Origin: Actinomadura formosensis NBRC 14204
Lineage (GTDB): Bacteria; Actinomycetota; Actinomycetes; Streptosporangiales; Streptosporangiaceae
DNA: 64,000 bases
Assembly: GCF_001552155.1 (NCBI RefSeq)
Contig: NZ_BCQQ01000017.1
Span: 1-64,000 of the forward strand
Reading direction: 5' to 3'
Below the pieces are notes generated by a model, which saw only the letters and a list, made by a program, of their open reading frames with translations, was not told where the DNA came from and ran no database searches. Position numbers and translations under genes: made by a program. Below are positions 8,168 to 17,157 of the stretch, piece after piece (within the stretch, counting starts at the first letter, position 1; the number at the start of each line of letters is the position of its first letter).

Positions 8168-8974
8168 GTGCCGCTCAAGCACCTGATCACCCGCCTGGCC
8201 GCCCCCGTGGCCGCCCGGTTGACCATCGGAGTCACCGGCCTGGCCCTGCTCGCAGGAGCCGCCGCCGGCTGCGGCGGCACCTCCTCCGGAGGCGGGAGCG
8301 GTAAGACGGTGACGGTGTTCGCCGCCGCGTCGCTGACCGAGACCTTCACCACGCTCGGCAGGTCCTTCGAAGGCTCCCACCCGGGGGTCAAGGTCCGGTT
8401 CAACTTCGGTGGCAGCTCCGCCCTGGCCCAGCAGATCACTCAGGGCGCCCCGGCCGACGTGTTCGCCGCCGCCAGCCCGGCCACCATGAAGACGGTCACC
8501 GACGCGCATCTGGCGGACGGGCAGCCGCAGATCTTCGTGCGCAACCGGCTCCAGATCGCCACCCCGGCCGACAACCCCGGCAAGGTCACCGCGTTGAAGG
8601 ACCTGGCCAGCCCCAAGGTCAAGGTGGTGCTGTGCGCCGAACAGGTTCCGTGCGGAGCGGCTGCCAACAAGGCTCTGGCCGCCGCCGGCGTGACCGTCAA
8701 GCCTGTCTCGCTGGAAAAGGACGTCAAGGGTGCCCTGAACAAGGTCACCCTCGGTGAGGCGGATGCCGCCCTGGTGTACCGCACCGACGTCAAGGCCGCC
8801 GGCGCCAAGGTGCACGGCATCGACTTCCCCGAGGCGGCCAAGGCCATCAACGACTATCCCATCGTCACCTTGGCCAAGGCCCCGCAGCCCGCCCTGGCCA
8901 AGGAGTTCCTCGGGTTGGTGGTCTCGGCGCAGGGTCGGACCACACTGACCGCGGCCGGCTTCGACACCCCCTGA
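8168..8974 (+). CDS. modA: Molybdate ABC transporter substrate-binding lipoprotein
   Basis: A 268-residue periplasmic-type binding protein exported as a lipoprotein: the signal segment ends in a lipobox AAGC with Cys35 as the lipidation site, followed by a Gly/Ser linker. The mature part starts with the ModA hallmark VTVFAAASLTETF, continues with FNFGGSSALAQQI and GAPADVFAAASPATMK, and ends with the usual FLGLVVSAQGRTTL segment. These fit a type II binding protein for molybdate or tungstate. The GTG start at 8168 has GGAGGAG upstream. No modB or modC follows: the gene ends in a strong hairpin and the next gene is an opposing methyltransferase, so the permease and ATPase must be elsewhere or lost. 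Confidence 0.92.
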   Translation: MPLKHLITRLAAPVAARLTIGVTGLALLAGAAAGCGGTSSGGGSGKTVTVFAAASLTETFTTLGRSFEGSHPGVKVRFNFGGSSALAQQITQGAPADVFAAASPATMKTVTDAHLADGQPQIFVRNRLQIATPADNPGKVTALKDLASPKVKVVLCAEQVPCGAAANKALAAAGVTVKPVSLEKDVKGALNKVTLGEADAALVYRTDVKAAGAKVHGIDFPEAAKAINDYPIVTLAKAPQPALAKEFLGLVVSAQGRTTLTAAGFDTP

Positions 8975-8982
8975 GCCCCCCG

Positions 8983-9014
8983 CCTCCTGGCCCACCCGGC
9001 AGCGGGCCAGGAGG
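8983..9014 (+). terminator. Terminator hairpin after modA
   Basis: An 11-bp perfect stem (CCTCCTGGCCC with its complement) closes a 10-base loop, starting nine bases after the modA stop codon. There is no long U-run, as is common in actinomycetes. It ends the TOBE-modA unit and confirms that no modB follows in the same transcript. Confidence 0.75.
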
Positions 9015-9195
9015 GGAAAGGGGGCGTGCACTACCGGGATCCGGGGCGATGTTCCCTATGCAACATCGCCCGGATTGGCCGGCGGAAGGTCATCGTGACC
9101 TGGCCCGGCGACATGGAACCTCGCCTTCCATGATGCGGCCCGCCGCTCCGCGCCGAAGCGTCCGGGGCGTCGACCGCCTTGGGGCGAAAACAGGG

Positions 9196-10101
9196 CTACA
9201 GGCGGACGGCCAGGGCGAAGAACCGGTGGGGCGGGTCGTCGTAGCGGTCCAGGCGCCATCCCGCGGAGGCCAGCAACGGCTGGAGGCAGGTCTCGGCCAG
9301 GGGCTCATCGGGACGCAGGGTACGGCCGTGGCGGGCGGCCAGTGCGGCGCGTCCGGAGGGGTGGAAGATGACCAGCCTGCCACCGGGCCGGGTGATGCGG
9401 GCCAGTTCGGCCGTCCCGGCGGCGAGGTCGGGCAGGTGGGGGACCAGCCCGGCGGCGAAGACCGCGTCGAATCGGGCGTCGGCGAACGGTAGCCGGCGGG
9501 CGTCGGCCAGGACCAGGGCGGCGTGCTGCGCGCGGCCCGTCGCCCTGGCGACCGTGAGCATTTGGGGGGTGATGTCCAGGCCGATCACCTTCCCGATGGG
9601 GCCGACGGCATCGCGCAATGCGGGCAGGGCGCGGCCGGTACCGCAGCCCGCGTCCAGGACGGCCCCACCGGCCGGGATGGCGGCCTGGCCGACCGCGGCG
9701 GCGTAGGCGGGCATGTCGTCACCGAACCTGGCGTCCCAGGTGGCGGCGCGGGGGGCGAAGAACGCCCGGCTCTCGGTGATGTACCAGTCGCCGTTCCCGG
9801 CCAGGCGCAGCGCGACGTGGCGGATCACCGGCCAGGAAGTATCGTGCAGGTCGATCACGATGTCCGCGTCGTTCTCAGCGTCCCCGTCGGGGGCACGGTG
9901 GGTGCGCAACCAGATGACCACGTCCCACCCGCCCGCCGGTGGACGAGCACGCCAGGCGGGGCCCGCGGCGATCGTGACCGTACCCGGGGACCGCTCGGCC
10001 ACCGTGGAGCAGCCGCCGGCCGGCCGGACACAACGGCGCCCGCTGACGCTCAGGTGATCGGACAGCCGTTCGGCGACCACGGCCCCATCATCACGGTCCA
10101 A
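9196..10101 (-). CDS. Class I SAM-dependent methyltransferase with unassigned N-terminal region
   Basis: The C-terminal 200 residues are a class I methyltransferase: RAFFAPRAATWDARFGDD leads into motif I AVLDAGCGTGRALP, then IGLDITPQML, ADARRLPFADARFDAVFA and a RPGGRLVIFHPSG strand, a Methyltransf_11-like order. Related enzymes usually start just before the RAFFAP segment, but here about 105 extra residues (including GGWDVVIWLRTHRAP and DIVIDLHDTSWPV) are read in the same frame with normal actinomycete codon bias. The assigned start is TTG without a good ribosome site; a GTG at 9828 would give a 210-residue conventional enzyme. The substrate is unknown. It opposes modA and is flanked on the other side by tRNA-Ala. 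Confidence 0.78.
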   Translation of the reverse strand: MDRDDGAVVAERLSDHLSVSGRRCVRPAGGCSTVAERSPGTVTIAAGPAWRARPPAGGWDVVIWLRTHRAPDGDAENDADIVIDLHDTSWPVIRHVALRLAGNGDWYITESRAFFAPRAATWDARFGDDMPAYAAAVGQAAIPAGGAVLDAGCGTGRALPALRDAVGPIGKVIGLDITPQMLTVARATGRAQHAALVLADARRLPFADARFDAVFAAGLVPHLPDLAAGTAELARITRPGGRLVIFHPSGRAALAARHGRTLRPDEPLAETCLQPLLASAGWRLDRYDDPPHRFFALAVRL

Positions 10102-10343
10102 CCATCACCGGTGAGGCCCACCGGGTTCGGCGAAGTCCTTCGAACCAGTCATGATCTCGGCTGGCGGGGAAAGATCACCGCGAAGCCCTGAGCGCCGCAG
10201 ACCGGCCCGACCGCGTCCCTCGGCGCCGGCAGGCGACCTACGGGATGAGAACCTCTCAGGCGACCTCTGATCAGGGCGTTCAGCCACCCGGGCGAAGACT
10301 GCCCCTGCAAGACCCCCGGGTCGAGACACAGGGAAACACTGGG

Positions 10344-10416
10344 TGGAGCTATGGGGATTCGAACCCCAGACCTCCTCCATGCCATGGAGGCGCGCTACCA
10401 ACTGCGCCATAGCCCC
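10344..10416 (-). tRNA. tRNA-Ala (GGC anticodon), copy 1
   Basis: Minus-strand cloverleaf of 73 bases: acceptor GGGGCTA pairs with TAGCTCC (one G-T pair), D-arm GCGCAGTTGGTAGCGC, anticodon stem CCTCC/GGAGG around a loop containing GGC, and T-arm GGGGTTCGAATCCCC. The discriminator base is A; CCA is not encoded. It decodes GCC. An identical copy lies at 10809-10881. Confidence 0.97.
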
Positions 10417-10808
10417 TCGGTCAAGGAAAAGCTTAGTGCACATTGGGAGCGCTTGAGACGCGCGGGCCGTGTGCAGCCCCCGTTGAAGGTGGGGACCTTG
10501 ATGCCCCATTCCCCCAGCCAAGGGGGGCAAGGGGCGAAGCCCCAAAACCCCGGCGAAGCCCGGGGAAACCCCAAGCACCAAAGACCCGAGCGAACACACC
10601 ACCCGAAACCAGCAGGGGGCAAGGGGCGAAGCCCCAAACAAGGGGGCAAGCGGCAGCGGCCCGAGCGGACGCAGCAAGGGAACCGGCAGGGGGCGTGGGG
10701 GCGGAGCCCCCACGCCGGGGGTCCGGGGGTCGCCCCCCGGGCAAACACGACGAAGGAGTGGCGGGGAAGGAGCCCCCAGGCTCCGACCACACCACTCCCA
10801 ACTCCGAG
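10417..10808. repeat. Repeat-rich spacer between the two tRNA-Ala genes
   Basis: No gene is seen in these 392 bases. A 24-base sequence containing the mini-hairpin GGGGCGAAGCCCC occurs identically at 10523-10546 and 10615-10638. Further related GAAGCC hairpins and a larger 11-bp hairpin (10692-10716) follow. The composition, dominated by G- and C-runs, is unlike coding DNA. It looks like a cluster of REP-like short palindromes between duplicated tRNA genes, which may terminate or process the tRNA transcripts. Confidence 0.7.
10692..10716. terminator. Hairpin in tRNA-Ala spacer
   Basis: An 11-bp perfect stem (GGCGTGGGGGC with its complement) closes a GGA triloop. It lies downstream of the 10809-10881 tRNA in the direction of transcription and is well placed to end that transcript. 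Confidence 0.55.
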
Positions 10809-10881
10809 TGGAGCTATGGGGATTCGAACCCCAGACCTCCTCCATGCCATGGAGGCGCGCTACCAACTGCGCCATAGCCCC
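10809..10881 (-). tRNA. tRNA-Ala (GGC anticodon), copy 2
   Basis: Base-for-base identical over 73 positions to the copy at 10344-10416, including the GGC anticodon and the non-encoded CCA. It lies about 80 bases downstream of the histidine phosphatase gene on the same strand and could be read from the nadD-rsfS transcript as well as its own promoter. Confidence 0.97.
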
Positions 10882-10959
10882 GCCGCTGCGTGGACGTTCA
10901 TCCCGCAGCGCCCCGCCAGTGTATAGGACGGACGGGGCTGGTCTCGAATCGTTTGCGGG

Positions 10960-11622
10960 TCAGGTTCCGGCGTCGGGCCGGTCGTCGCTGAGGACGGGTT
11001 CGGGGAGGGTGCCGGCGTTGTGTTCGGCGAGGCGCCAGCCGCCGTCGCGCATTTCGGTGACGACGGACCAGCAGCAGTTGGACAGGCCGCCGAGGCGTTC
11101 CCAGGTCTCTTCGGGGAGGCCGATGAGGTGGGACATGCCGAGGCGGAGCGCGGCGCCGTGGGAGGCGACGACGAGCTGGCCGGTGGGGGGCAGGTCGTCG
11201 AGGGCGCGTTCGAGGGCGGCGCCGACGCGTTTGGCGACCTGGGCGCTGGTCTCACCGCCGGGCGGCTGCCAGGCGGCGTGTTCGGCGGGGTAGCGTTCGC
11301 GGATCTCCTGGGCGGTGAGGCCCTCCCATTCGCCGCCGTCGCGTTCGATGAGGTCCTTGTCGTAGCGGACGGGGAGTCCGGTGATGTCGGCGAGGGCCTG
11401 GGCGGTTTCGGCGGCGCGGCGGAGCGGGGAGGCCAGCAGGTGGGTGGGGCGGAGCCCGGCGAGGAGCCGGGCGGCGCGCCGGGCCTGCTGGACGCCGGTC
11501 TCGTCGAGCGGGATGTCGGTCTTGCCTTGGAATCGGCGTTCGACGTTCCAGGCGGTCTGGCCGTGCCGCCAGAGGACGAGGCGGCGGCGGCCGGGTTCGC
11601 GGGTGGGCCGGGTGTCACTCAC
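10960..11622 (-). CDS. Histidine phosphatase family protein (phosphoglycerate mutase-like)
   Basis: A 220-residue cytoplasmic enzyme of the histidine phosphatase superfamily. The catalytic RHG motif is in LVLWRHGQTAWNVERRFQGK near residue 19, the proton donor Glu in the IERDGGEWEGLT segment, and the second catalytic His in LVVASHGAALR near 155. The substrate could be a sugar phosphate or phosphorylated metabolite; glucosyl-3-phosphoglycerate phosphatases share this pattern but it is not specific. The first eight bases overlap the end of rsfS, so it is the last gene of the nadD-rsfS operon, an order that recurs in actinobacteria. Confidence 0.9.
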   Translation of the reverse strand: MSDTRPTREPGRRRLVLWRHGQTAWNVERRFQGKTDIPLDETGVQQARRAARLLAGLRPTHLLASPLRRAAETAQALADITGLPVRYDKDLIERDGGEWEGLTAQEIRERYPAEHAAWQPPGGETSAQVAKRVGAALERALDDLPPTGQLVVASHGAALRLGMSHLIGLPEETWERLGGLSNCCWSVVTEMRDGGWRLAEHNAGTLPEPVLSDDRPDAGT

Positions 11623-12028
11623 TCGGGCTCCCGACGGCGCGGGCGCGCTGTGCCTGGTGGGCGGTGACGCTCTCCGGCAGCTTCATGAGGGGGCAGTCTT
11701 TCCACAGCCGTTCGAGGGCGTAGTACATGCGGTCTTCTTCGTGCTGGATGTGCACGATGATGTCGGCGTAGTCCAGCAGTACCCAGCGGCCCTCGCGCTC
11801 GCCTTCGCGGCGGACGGGTTTGGCGTCCGCCTCTTCGCGGAGGCGTTTTTCGACTTCGTCCACGATGGCGCGGACCTGGCGGTCGCTTGGGGCGGAGCAG
11901 AGCACGAACGCGTCGGTGATGACGAGCTGCTCGCTCACGTCGTAGGCAAGAATGTCGTCGGCCAGCTTGTCGCCCGCCGCCTCGGCGGCGATCCGGACCA
12001 GCTGTACCGCCCTCTCGGATGCGGTCAC
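11615..12028 (-). CDS. rsfS: Ribosome silencing factor
   Basis: A 137-residue RsfS/Iojap-family protein, which binds L14 on the 50S subunit and blocks subunit joining when nutrients are scarce. Diagnostic segments are DDILAYDVSEQLVITDAFVL, the CSAPSDRQVRAIVDEVE helix and the WVLLDYADIIVHIQHEEDR strand. The start is GTG at 12028, overlapping the stop of a preceding 34-codon frame by four bases (GTGA). It ends with a short overlap into the histidine phosphatase. The nadD-rsfS pairing is conserved across bacteria. Confidence 0.95.
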   Translation of the reverse strand: MTASERAVQLVRIAAEAAGDKLADDILAYDVSEQLVITDAFVLCSAPSDRQVRAIVDEVEKRLREEADAKPVRREGEREGRWVLLDYADIIVHIQHEEDRMYYALERLWKDCPLMKLPESVTAHQAQRARAVGSPSE

Positions 12029-12129
12029 GGTGCGCTCGCGATCCTCCCTGTAGGGGTCATCTCCGTTGACACCCTCTCATGGGCGGCGGCCGGCTGACCC
12101 CTGTGTCGCTGTACGACCGCAATGCTCAT
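12025..12129 (-). CDS. Candidate 34-residue small protein coupled to rsfS
   Basis: A short frame (MSIAVVQRHRGQPAAAHERV and 14 further residues) starts with ATG at 12129 behind an excellent GGAGGAAGGG site seven bases away, and its TGA overlaps the rsfS GTG. That geometry is typical of translational coupling. No known family is recognisable; the peptide is basic with no membrane segment. It might be a genuine small protein, or a leader whose translation opens the rsfS start. It lies 75 bases after nadD. Confidence 0.45.
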   Translation of the reverse strand: MSIAVVQRHRGQPAAAHERVSTEMTPTGRIASAP

Positions 12130-12203
12130 GCGGCCCTTCCTCCTCCAGGGTAGGCGCCCCGGTCCGCCCGCCTCCGCGCCGTGCGGTGGCCGGTCTCGCC
12201 TCG

Positions 12204-12791
12204 CTAGTACAGCCCGCGTTTGTTGATGTACTGGACGATGCCGTCGGGGACGAGGTACCAGATGGGTTCGCCGGCGTGGACGCGTTCGCGGCATTCGGTG
12301 GAGGAGATCGACAGGGCGGGGACCTCCATGAGGGAGACGCGCCCGTTGGGCAGGCCGGGGTCGGCGAGGCGGTGGCCGGGACGGGTGACGCCGATGAAGT
12401 GGGCGAGTTCGAACAGTTCGCCGGTGTCGTGCCAGGTGAGCATTTTCTCCAGCGCGTCGGCGCCGGTGATGAAGAACAGGTCGGTGTCGGGGCCCTGGAT
12501 CGCGCGCATGTCGCGGAGGGTGTCGACGGTGTAGGTGGGGCCGGGCCGGTCGATGTCGATGCGGCTGACGGAGAAGCGGGGGTTGGACGCGGTGGCGATG
12601 ACGGCCATGAGGTAGCGGTCCTCGGCGGGGGCGACTTTGCGTTCTTCTTTGTGGGCCGAGACGCCGGTGGGCACGAACACGACCTCGTCGAGGGAGAAGA
12701 AGTGCGCGACCTCGCTGGCGGCCACGAGGTGCCCGTGGTGGATGGGGTCGAACGTGCCGCCCATGATCCCCACCCGCCGCTTTTGCGTCAT
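12204..12791 (-). CDS. nadD: Nicotinate-nucleotide adenylyltransferase
   Basis: NadD converts nicotinate mononucleotide and ATP to deamido-NAD in NAD biosynthesis. The 195-residue protein starts with the nucleotidyltransferase signature [16 protein letters not shown] (the HxGH motif), contains [13 protein letters not shown] for substrate binding and ends with the [10 protein letters not shown] motif that orders the adenylate site. The ATG at 12791 gives the usual N-terminus. Its order upstream of rsfS is classic. A PaaK-like gene ends 45 bases upstream on the same strand and could be cotranscribed with it. Confidence 0.96.
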   Translation of the reverse strand: MTQKRRVGIMGGTFDPIHHGHLVAASEVAHFFSLDEVVFVPTGVSAHKEERKVAPAEDRYLMAVIATASNPRFSVSRIDIDRPGPTYTVDTLRDMRAIQGPDTDLFFITGADALEKMLTWHDTGELFELAHFIGVTRPGHRLADPGLPNGRVSLMEVPALSISSTECRERVHAGEPIWYLVPDGIVQYINKRGLY

Positions 12792-12835
12792 GGCGACGAG
12801 AATAGTCAGCCGGGTGGATGCGCGGCACGTCCGGG

Positions 12836-14122
12836 TCATCTGAGGCCGGGTAGCGGCGGGTGGCCGTCCTCCCAGGACACGACGCGGACGGCTTTGCCGA
12901 CCTCGACCCTCGGCACGGTGCCGGCGGGCAGCAGGAACACCTCGGCGGTCAGGCCGAGCGCCTCGTGCAGCGCGTGGACGAGACGGTCCTTCGGGTCGCC
13001 GGACAGGGCCTCGCAGGCGATCAGGAGCCGGACGGACGGGCTGCGCCGGTCCACGATGAGCTGGTAGTGCGGCCGGACGAGCCCGGAGCCGAGCAGGACG
13101 CGTTCGACCTCGCTCGGGTACACGTTGACGCCCCGCACGACGAGCATGTCGTCGGCGCGTCCGACGACCTTGCTCATCCGGACCAGGGTCCGCCCGCAGG
13201 CGCATTCGGCGCGGTCGAGGGAGGCGATGTCGCCCGTCCGGTAGCGCAGCAGGGGCAGGGCCTGCTTGGTCGGGGTGGTGAAGACGAGTTCGCCGGGGGT
13301 GCCGTCCTCGACGGGTTCGCCGGTGGACGGGTCGACGGCCTCGACGATGAAGTGGTCCTCGTTGACGTGCAGGCCGTCCTGTTCCAGGCATTCGGTGGCG
13401 ACGCCGGGGCCGATGACCTCGGAGAGGCCGTAGATGTCCATCGCCTTGATGGGCAGCACGTCCTCGATGGCGGCGCGCAGCTCCTGCGACCAGGGTTCGG
13501 CGCCGAACAGCCCGGCTTTCAGCGCGGGCAGTTCGACGCCCTCCGCGGCGACGGCCTCGCCGAGCCGCAGTGCGTAGGCGGGGGTGCAGGTGAGGATGTC
13601 GGCGTGCAGGTCGATGAGCATCCGCACCTGCCGGTCGGTCATGCCGCCCGACATCGGCACGACGGTCGCGCCGAGCGCCACGGCGCCCTGGTGGATGCCG
13701 ATGCCGCCGGTGAACAGCCCGTACCCGTAGGCGTTGTGGACGATGCTGCCGGGCGACGCCCCGGCGCACGCCAGGGAACGCGCGCACATCGCCGCCCACA
13801 GGTCGAGGTCGGCCTTGGTGTAGGCGACGAGTGTGGGGCGTCCCCGCGTCCCGCTGGAGCCGTGCACGGCGGCGGCCTGGTCCCGCGGGGCGGTGAGCAT
13901 CCCGAACGGGTAGTGCTCCCAGAGGTCCTGCTTGGTGGTGAAGGGGAGGTCGCGGAGGTTGGCGAGCGTCACGTCCGAGCCGCCGGTGACGCCGGTCTCC
14001 TTCAGCCGCCGTCCCTGCACGCCGCCGGCGGCGAGGAGCCGGTCGACCAGGCCCCACAGCCGGTGCCGCTGCAGTGCGGCCCGTTCGTCCACGGACATCG
14101 CCTCGGCTTTGGGGTCGAACAT
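12836..14122 (-). CDS. Phenylacetate-CoA ligase family (PaaK-like) AMP-binding enzyme
   Basis: A 428-residue adenylate-forming ligase. Characteristic PaaK features are [19 protein letters not shown] near the N-terminus, the phosphate loop [35 protein letters not shown], the [11 protein letters not shown] motif, [10 protein letters not shown] and the [15 protein letters not shown] hinge. The ATG at 14122 is preferred over an upstream ATG at 14185 because GGGAGG precedes it by seven bases. It probably activates an aryl or acyl acid with CoA, but no phenylacetate degradation genes are nearby, so the substrate is open. It precedes nadD by 45 bases, and its head faces the M48 peptidase gene. Confidence 0.9.
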   Translation of the reverse strand: MFDPKAEAMSVDERAALQRHRLWGLVDRLLAAGGVQGRRLKETGVTGGSDVTLANLRDLPFTTKQDLWEHYPFGMLTAPRDQAAAVHGSSGTRGRPTLVAYTKADLDLWAAMCARSLACAGASPGSIVHNAYGYGLFTGGIGIHQGAVALGATVVPMSGGMTDRQVRMLIDLHADILTCTPAYALRLGEAVAAEGVELPALKAGLFGAEPWSQELRAAIEDVLPIKAMDIYGLSEVIGPGVATECLEQDGLHVNEDHFIVEAVDPSTGEPVEDGTPGELVFTTPTKQALPLLRYRTGDIASLDRAECACGRTLVRMSKVVGRADDMLVVRGVNVYPSEVERVLLGSGLVRPHYQLIVDRRSPSVRLLIACEALSGDPKDRLVHALHEALGLTAEVFLLPAGTVPRVEVGKAVRVVSWEDGHPPLPGLR

Positions 14123-14205
14123 GGCTGCCTCCCAGGCGCGGCCGGAGCGGGCCGAGGGCTCTGCGGCGGGGGAACCCTCCGGCACGGCGGTTCGTCGGAA
14201 CTACC

Positions 14206-15249
14206 ATGCCAGATATGACGGAGAACACACCGGATCGAGCACGCACGCGCTTCCCGGGGATCAGCTCCCGGGCCTACGAACACCCGGCGGACCGATCGGC
14301 GCTGGTGGCGCTGCGGTCGCTCTCCGGGTTCGACGTCGTCCTGCGCAAGATGTCGGGACTCATCAACGAGCGGTCGCTGCGCCTGATGTTCCTGGGCGGG
14401 ACGGTGCGCGTCGGTGAGGACCAGTTCCGCCACATCCACGACATGGTCCGCGACGCCTGCTACATCCTGGACATGCCGGAGGTGCCGGAGCTGTACATCC
14501 GGCAGGACCCGGCGCCGAACGCGATGGCGCTCGGCTCCGACCACCCGTTCATCGTGCTGAACACCGGCCTGATCGACCTGCTGGACGACGAGGAGCTGCG
14601 GTTCGTCATCGGCCACGAGGTCGGGCACATCCTGTCCGGGCACGCGGTGTACCAGACGATGATGCAGGTCCTGCTGCAGCTCGGCGCGCGGCTGGCGTGG
14701 CTGCCGCTCGGCAACGTCGGCATCGCGACGATCATCATCGGGCTGCGGGAGTGGTTCCGGAAGGCGGAGCTGTCCTCCGACCGGGCGGGGCTGCTCACCG
14801 GGCAGGACGTGGACGCGGCGAAGCGGGTCAACATGAAGCTCGCCGGCGGGGTCCGGCTCGGCGAGATGAGCGCCGAGGCGTTCCTGCAGCAGGCGCGCGA
14901 GTACGACGCGGCCGGCGATGTGCGGGACGGCATCCTGAAGTTCCTGAACCTGCTCGGGCAGTCGCACCCGTTCGCGGTGATCCGGTTCGCGGAGATCGAC
15001 CGGTGGGCGCGCAGCGGCGAGTACGAGCGCATCCTGGCCGGGGACTACCCGCACCGCGGCGACGACGAGGACGCGTCCGTCCGGGACGGGATCAAGGACG
15101 CGGCGCGCTCCTACCGGGAGTCGTGGGAGCGGACCGCCGACCCGTTCGTCGGGAAGGTGCGCGACATGGCGGACGCGGCGGCGGGCGCGGCCGGCGGGCT
15201 GTTCGACCGGTTCACCCGGCGGGACAACGGGCCCACGGACCGCAACTAG
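14206..15249 (+). CDS. M48 family zinc metallopeptidase
   Basis: A 347-residue peptidase of the HtpX/Ste24 superfamily. The zinc-binding HEVGH motif occurs in [19 protein letters not shown], and the third ligand is probably the Glu in [11 protein letters not shown] hydrophobic stretch at [15 protein letters not shown] could be a membrane or amphipathic segment; the substrate is unknown. ATG codons at 14206 and 14215 are both possible starts; the family N-terminus does not decide. It faces the PaaK-like gene across about 83 bases that must hold both promoters, and ends convergently against the phosphoesterase gene at a 13-bp hairpin. Confidence 0.9.
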   Translation: MPDMTENTPDRARTRFPGISSRAYEHPADRSALVALRSLSGFDVVLRKMSGLINERSLRLMFLGGTVRVGEDQFRHIHDMVRDACYILDMPEVPELYIRQDPAPNAMALGSDHPFIVLNTGLIDLLDDEELRFVIGHEVGHILSGHAVYQTMMQVLLQLGARLAWLPLGNVGIATIIIGLREWFRKAELSSDRAGLLTGQDVDAAKRVNMKLAGGVRLGEMSAEAFLQQAREYDAAGDVRDGILKFLNLLGQSHPFAVIRFAEIDRWARSGEYERILAGDYPHRGDDEDASVRDGIKDAARSYRESWERTADPFVGKVRDMADAAAGAAGGLFDRFTRRDNGPTDRN

Positions 15250-15277
15250 CGGGCCGTGACCCGGCGGGAACGGGCCG

Positions 15278-15306
15278 GGGCCGCCGCGCCAGCGGCGCGG
15301 CGGCCC
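15278..15306. terminator. Bidirectional terminator between convergent genes
   Basis: A perfect 13-bp GC stem (15278-15290 with 15294-15306) closes an AGC triloop midway between the stop codons of the M48 peptidase and the phosphoesterase. It can end both transcripts. Confidence 0.75.
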
Positions 15307-15315
15307 TTCGCGCCG

Positions 15316-17094
15316 CTAGAAGGGGGCCGGGACGAGAAGCTCGACGTTGCGGTCGGCGGCCTCGCCGCGGCGGTTGGCGTCGCGGTCCTGCCAGTCGTTG
15401 CCGGCCAGCTCGCGGGACAGTGACGCGAGCCGGACGGGGTCGGTGAGCCGTCCGCCGTAGGACGCGGGTCCGGCCGAGTCGAGGATCGTCGCGAAGATCG
15501 ACAGGGTGCCGTCGCGGTTGTCGGCCAGCTCCACGATGCGGCTCTGCTGCGGGAAGTCGATGTGCGCGGCCGTGTTGACCTCCCAGAACCCTCCCCCACC
15601 CGCCACCCCTGCCCCCTTCACGCGGGCGTGCGGGATGACCTCGTTGCGGTGCGTGTGGCCGTTCACCCACAGGATGACGTTCGGGTGGCGCAGCAGAAGC
15701 GCCCGCACCTCGTCGCCGAGGACGCGGTCGCCGCCCAGCGAGTTCTCCAGCGAGCCGATCGGGTGGTGGCTGAACAGGACGAACAGCCGGTCCTTCACCG
15801 CGTGCCGCACGGTGGAGCCGTCCGGGGCGAAGTAGCGGCCGCTGCCGGCCTTCAGCTGCGCCTCCAGCCACGCGAACTGCTTCCTGTCGAGGGAGCCCTC
15901 GGAGTAGCCGTTCGGGTTGACGGTGTCGAGGACGAGACCGCGCACCACGCCCCTGTCGAACGCGTAATAGGCCGTCCCGTCGCGGAGGTTGGCGGCGGTG
16001 AAGCCGTGGCCGCGCAGGGCCGCGCTCGTCTTGAAGTGTTCGGCGACGACCTCGGCGCGCGACAGCATCCGGCGGTTCGGGTCGGGTGTCACGGGACGGA
16101 GCAGCCCGCCGGCGCCGCCCTGCTCGCGGCTCAGCCGCACGAGCTCGGCGGAGTCCGCATTGGTGATCATGCGGGCGAGGCGTTCGGCCTGGCCCGCGTC
16201 CGCCGGGGCGCCGATCTTGATGCCGCCGGTGGCGAGGCCCGAGACGAGCGGGTTCACCGGCAGGTTGCCCTGGATGAGGCCGTCGTGATTACCGAAGACC
16301 GCGAGCCACGGCATGCTCAGGCCGGTCGCCTGGAACGGCCGGCGTGCGGCCTCGATCAGACCTTTCACCCGCGGGAACCCGTACTTGGCGATCGCGACGT
16401 CGGCCTGGGCGCCGGACGGCGGGCCTTCGGGATGCCAGTACGCCCGGTCGTAGGACGCCCAGTCCATGACGCCCTCGTACCGGTTCGGGTCGCCGGAGTC
16501 GGGACGGATGCGCCCGCCGTCCAGCAGGTCGATGATCCAGCGGATCTCGTTGTACTGGACGTTGTCGGCGGCGTCGCCGGTGTTGATGGTGAACGCCAGG
16601 CGCAGGCCGGTCGCGGGCCCGCGGCCGACCCTGTTCACCGCCCGCACCATCGCCTCGGCGACCTGCGTCGACAGGATCTCCTGCGGCCGGTACGCGCCCT
16701 CGATGGGCAGCATGTCGACCGCGTCCTTCAGCCGGTCGACGAACTCGACGCGGGCCGGGGACTGCCCGTCGATGACGTGCACGTCGGTGAGATGACCGAA
16801 CGCCAGGACGCCCCGCCGGGTCGCGGCGCGCCGCGCGGCGGCGGTGCCGCCGAGGTCGCGGCGCAGCAGATGCGGCTCGGCCGGCCCGATGGTCACGGGC
16901 CGGTAGCCGCCGGTGCCCGGCGCGCCGAGCACATACGTCCGGTCGAGGGTGGTCCCGACGGCGGGGCCGCGCAGCGCGGGCGCCGCGGCGGCGGTGGCGG
17001 GACGCGCGGGGAACGCGGCCAGCCCGGTGGAGGCGATCCCGGCGCCGAGGGCGGCACCCTTCAGCACGCGGCGGCGGCTGTACTCACGAGTCAC
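15316..17094 (-). CDS. Tat-exported metallophosphoesterase (TIGR03767-like)
   Basis: A 592-residue secreted enzyme. The N-terminus has a twin-arginine signal ([14 protein letters not shown] then an Ala-rich cleavage region near residue 36). The calcineurin-like core shows [45 protein letters not shown] and [10 protein letters not shown] / [11 protein letters not shown], the ordered metal ligands of a binuclear phosphoesterase. Length and layout match the actinobacterial TIGR03767 family. It probably hydrolyses extracellular phosphoesters. It follows proA by 63 bases on the same strand but is functionally unrelated. Confidence 0.9.
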   Translation of the reverse strand: MTREYSRRRVLKGAALGAGIASTGLAAFPARPATAAAAPALRGPAVGTTLDRTYVLGAPGTGGYRPVTIGPAEPHLLRRDLGGTAAARRAATRRGVLAFGHLTDVHVIDGQSPARVEFVDRLKDAVDMLPIEGAYRPQEILSTQVAEAMVRAVNRVGRGPATGLRLAFTINTGDAADNVQYNEIRWIIDLLDGGRIRPDSGDPNRYEGVMDWASYDRAYWHPEGPPSGAQADVAIAKYGFPRVKGLIEAARRPFQATGLSMPWLAVFGNHDGLIQGNLPVNPLVSGLATGGIKIGAPADAGQAERLARMITNADSAELVRLSREQGGAGGLLRPVTPDPNRRMLSRAEVVAEHFKTSAALRGHGFTAANLRDGTAYYAFDRGVVRGLVLDTVNPNGYSEGSLDRKQFAWLEAQLKAGSGRYFAPDGSTVRHAVKDRLFVLFSHHPIGSLENSLGGDRVLGDEVRALLLRHPNVILWVNGHTHRNEVIPHARVKGAGVAGGGGFWEVNTAAHIDFPQQSRIVELADNRDGTLSIFATILDSAGPASYGGRLTDPVRLASLSRELAGNDWQDRDANRRGEAADRNVELLVPAPF

Positions 17095-17157
17095 AATCGT
17101 GAATCAGACCACACCCACAACGTGACAGCAATGGCAAAAACGTCACAAGTTGGAGGC

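Noticed and set aside
10523..10638. Possible CRISPR array
   Set aside because: Only two identical 24-base repeats, each a G/C hairpin, with no regular spacers and no cas genes.
10105..10875. Frames across the tRNA-Ala genes encoding MAQLVARLHGMEEVWGSNPH-like peptides
   Set aside because: These are translations of tRNA sequence, a common artefact, and not proteins.
12204..14246. A 680-codon frame fusing nadD to an N-terminal extension
   Set aside because: The extension is a shadow of the PaaK-like gene; the real nadD start is the ATG at 12791 giving the standard [10 protein letters not shown] opening.
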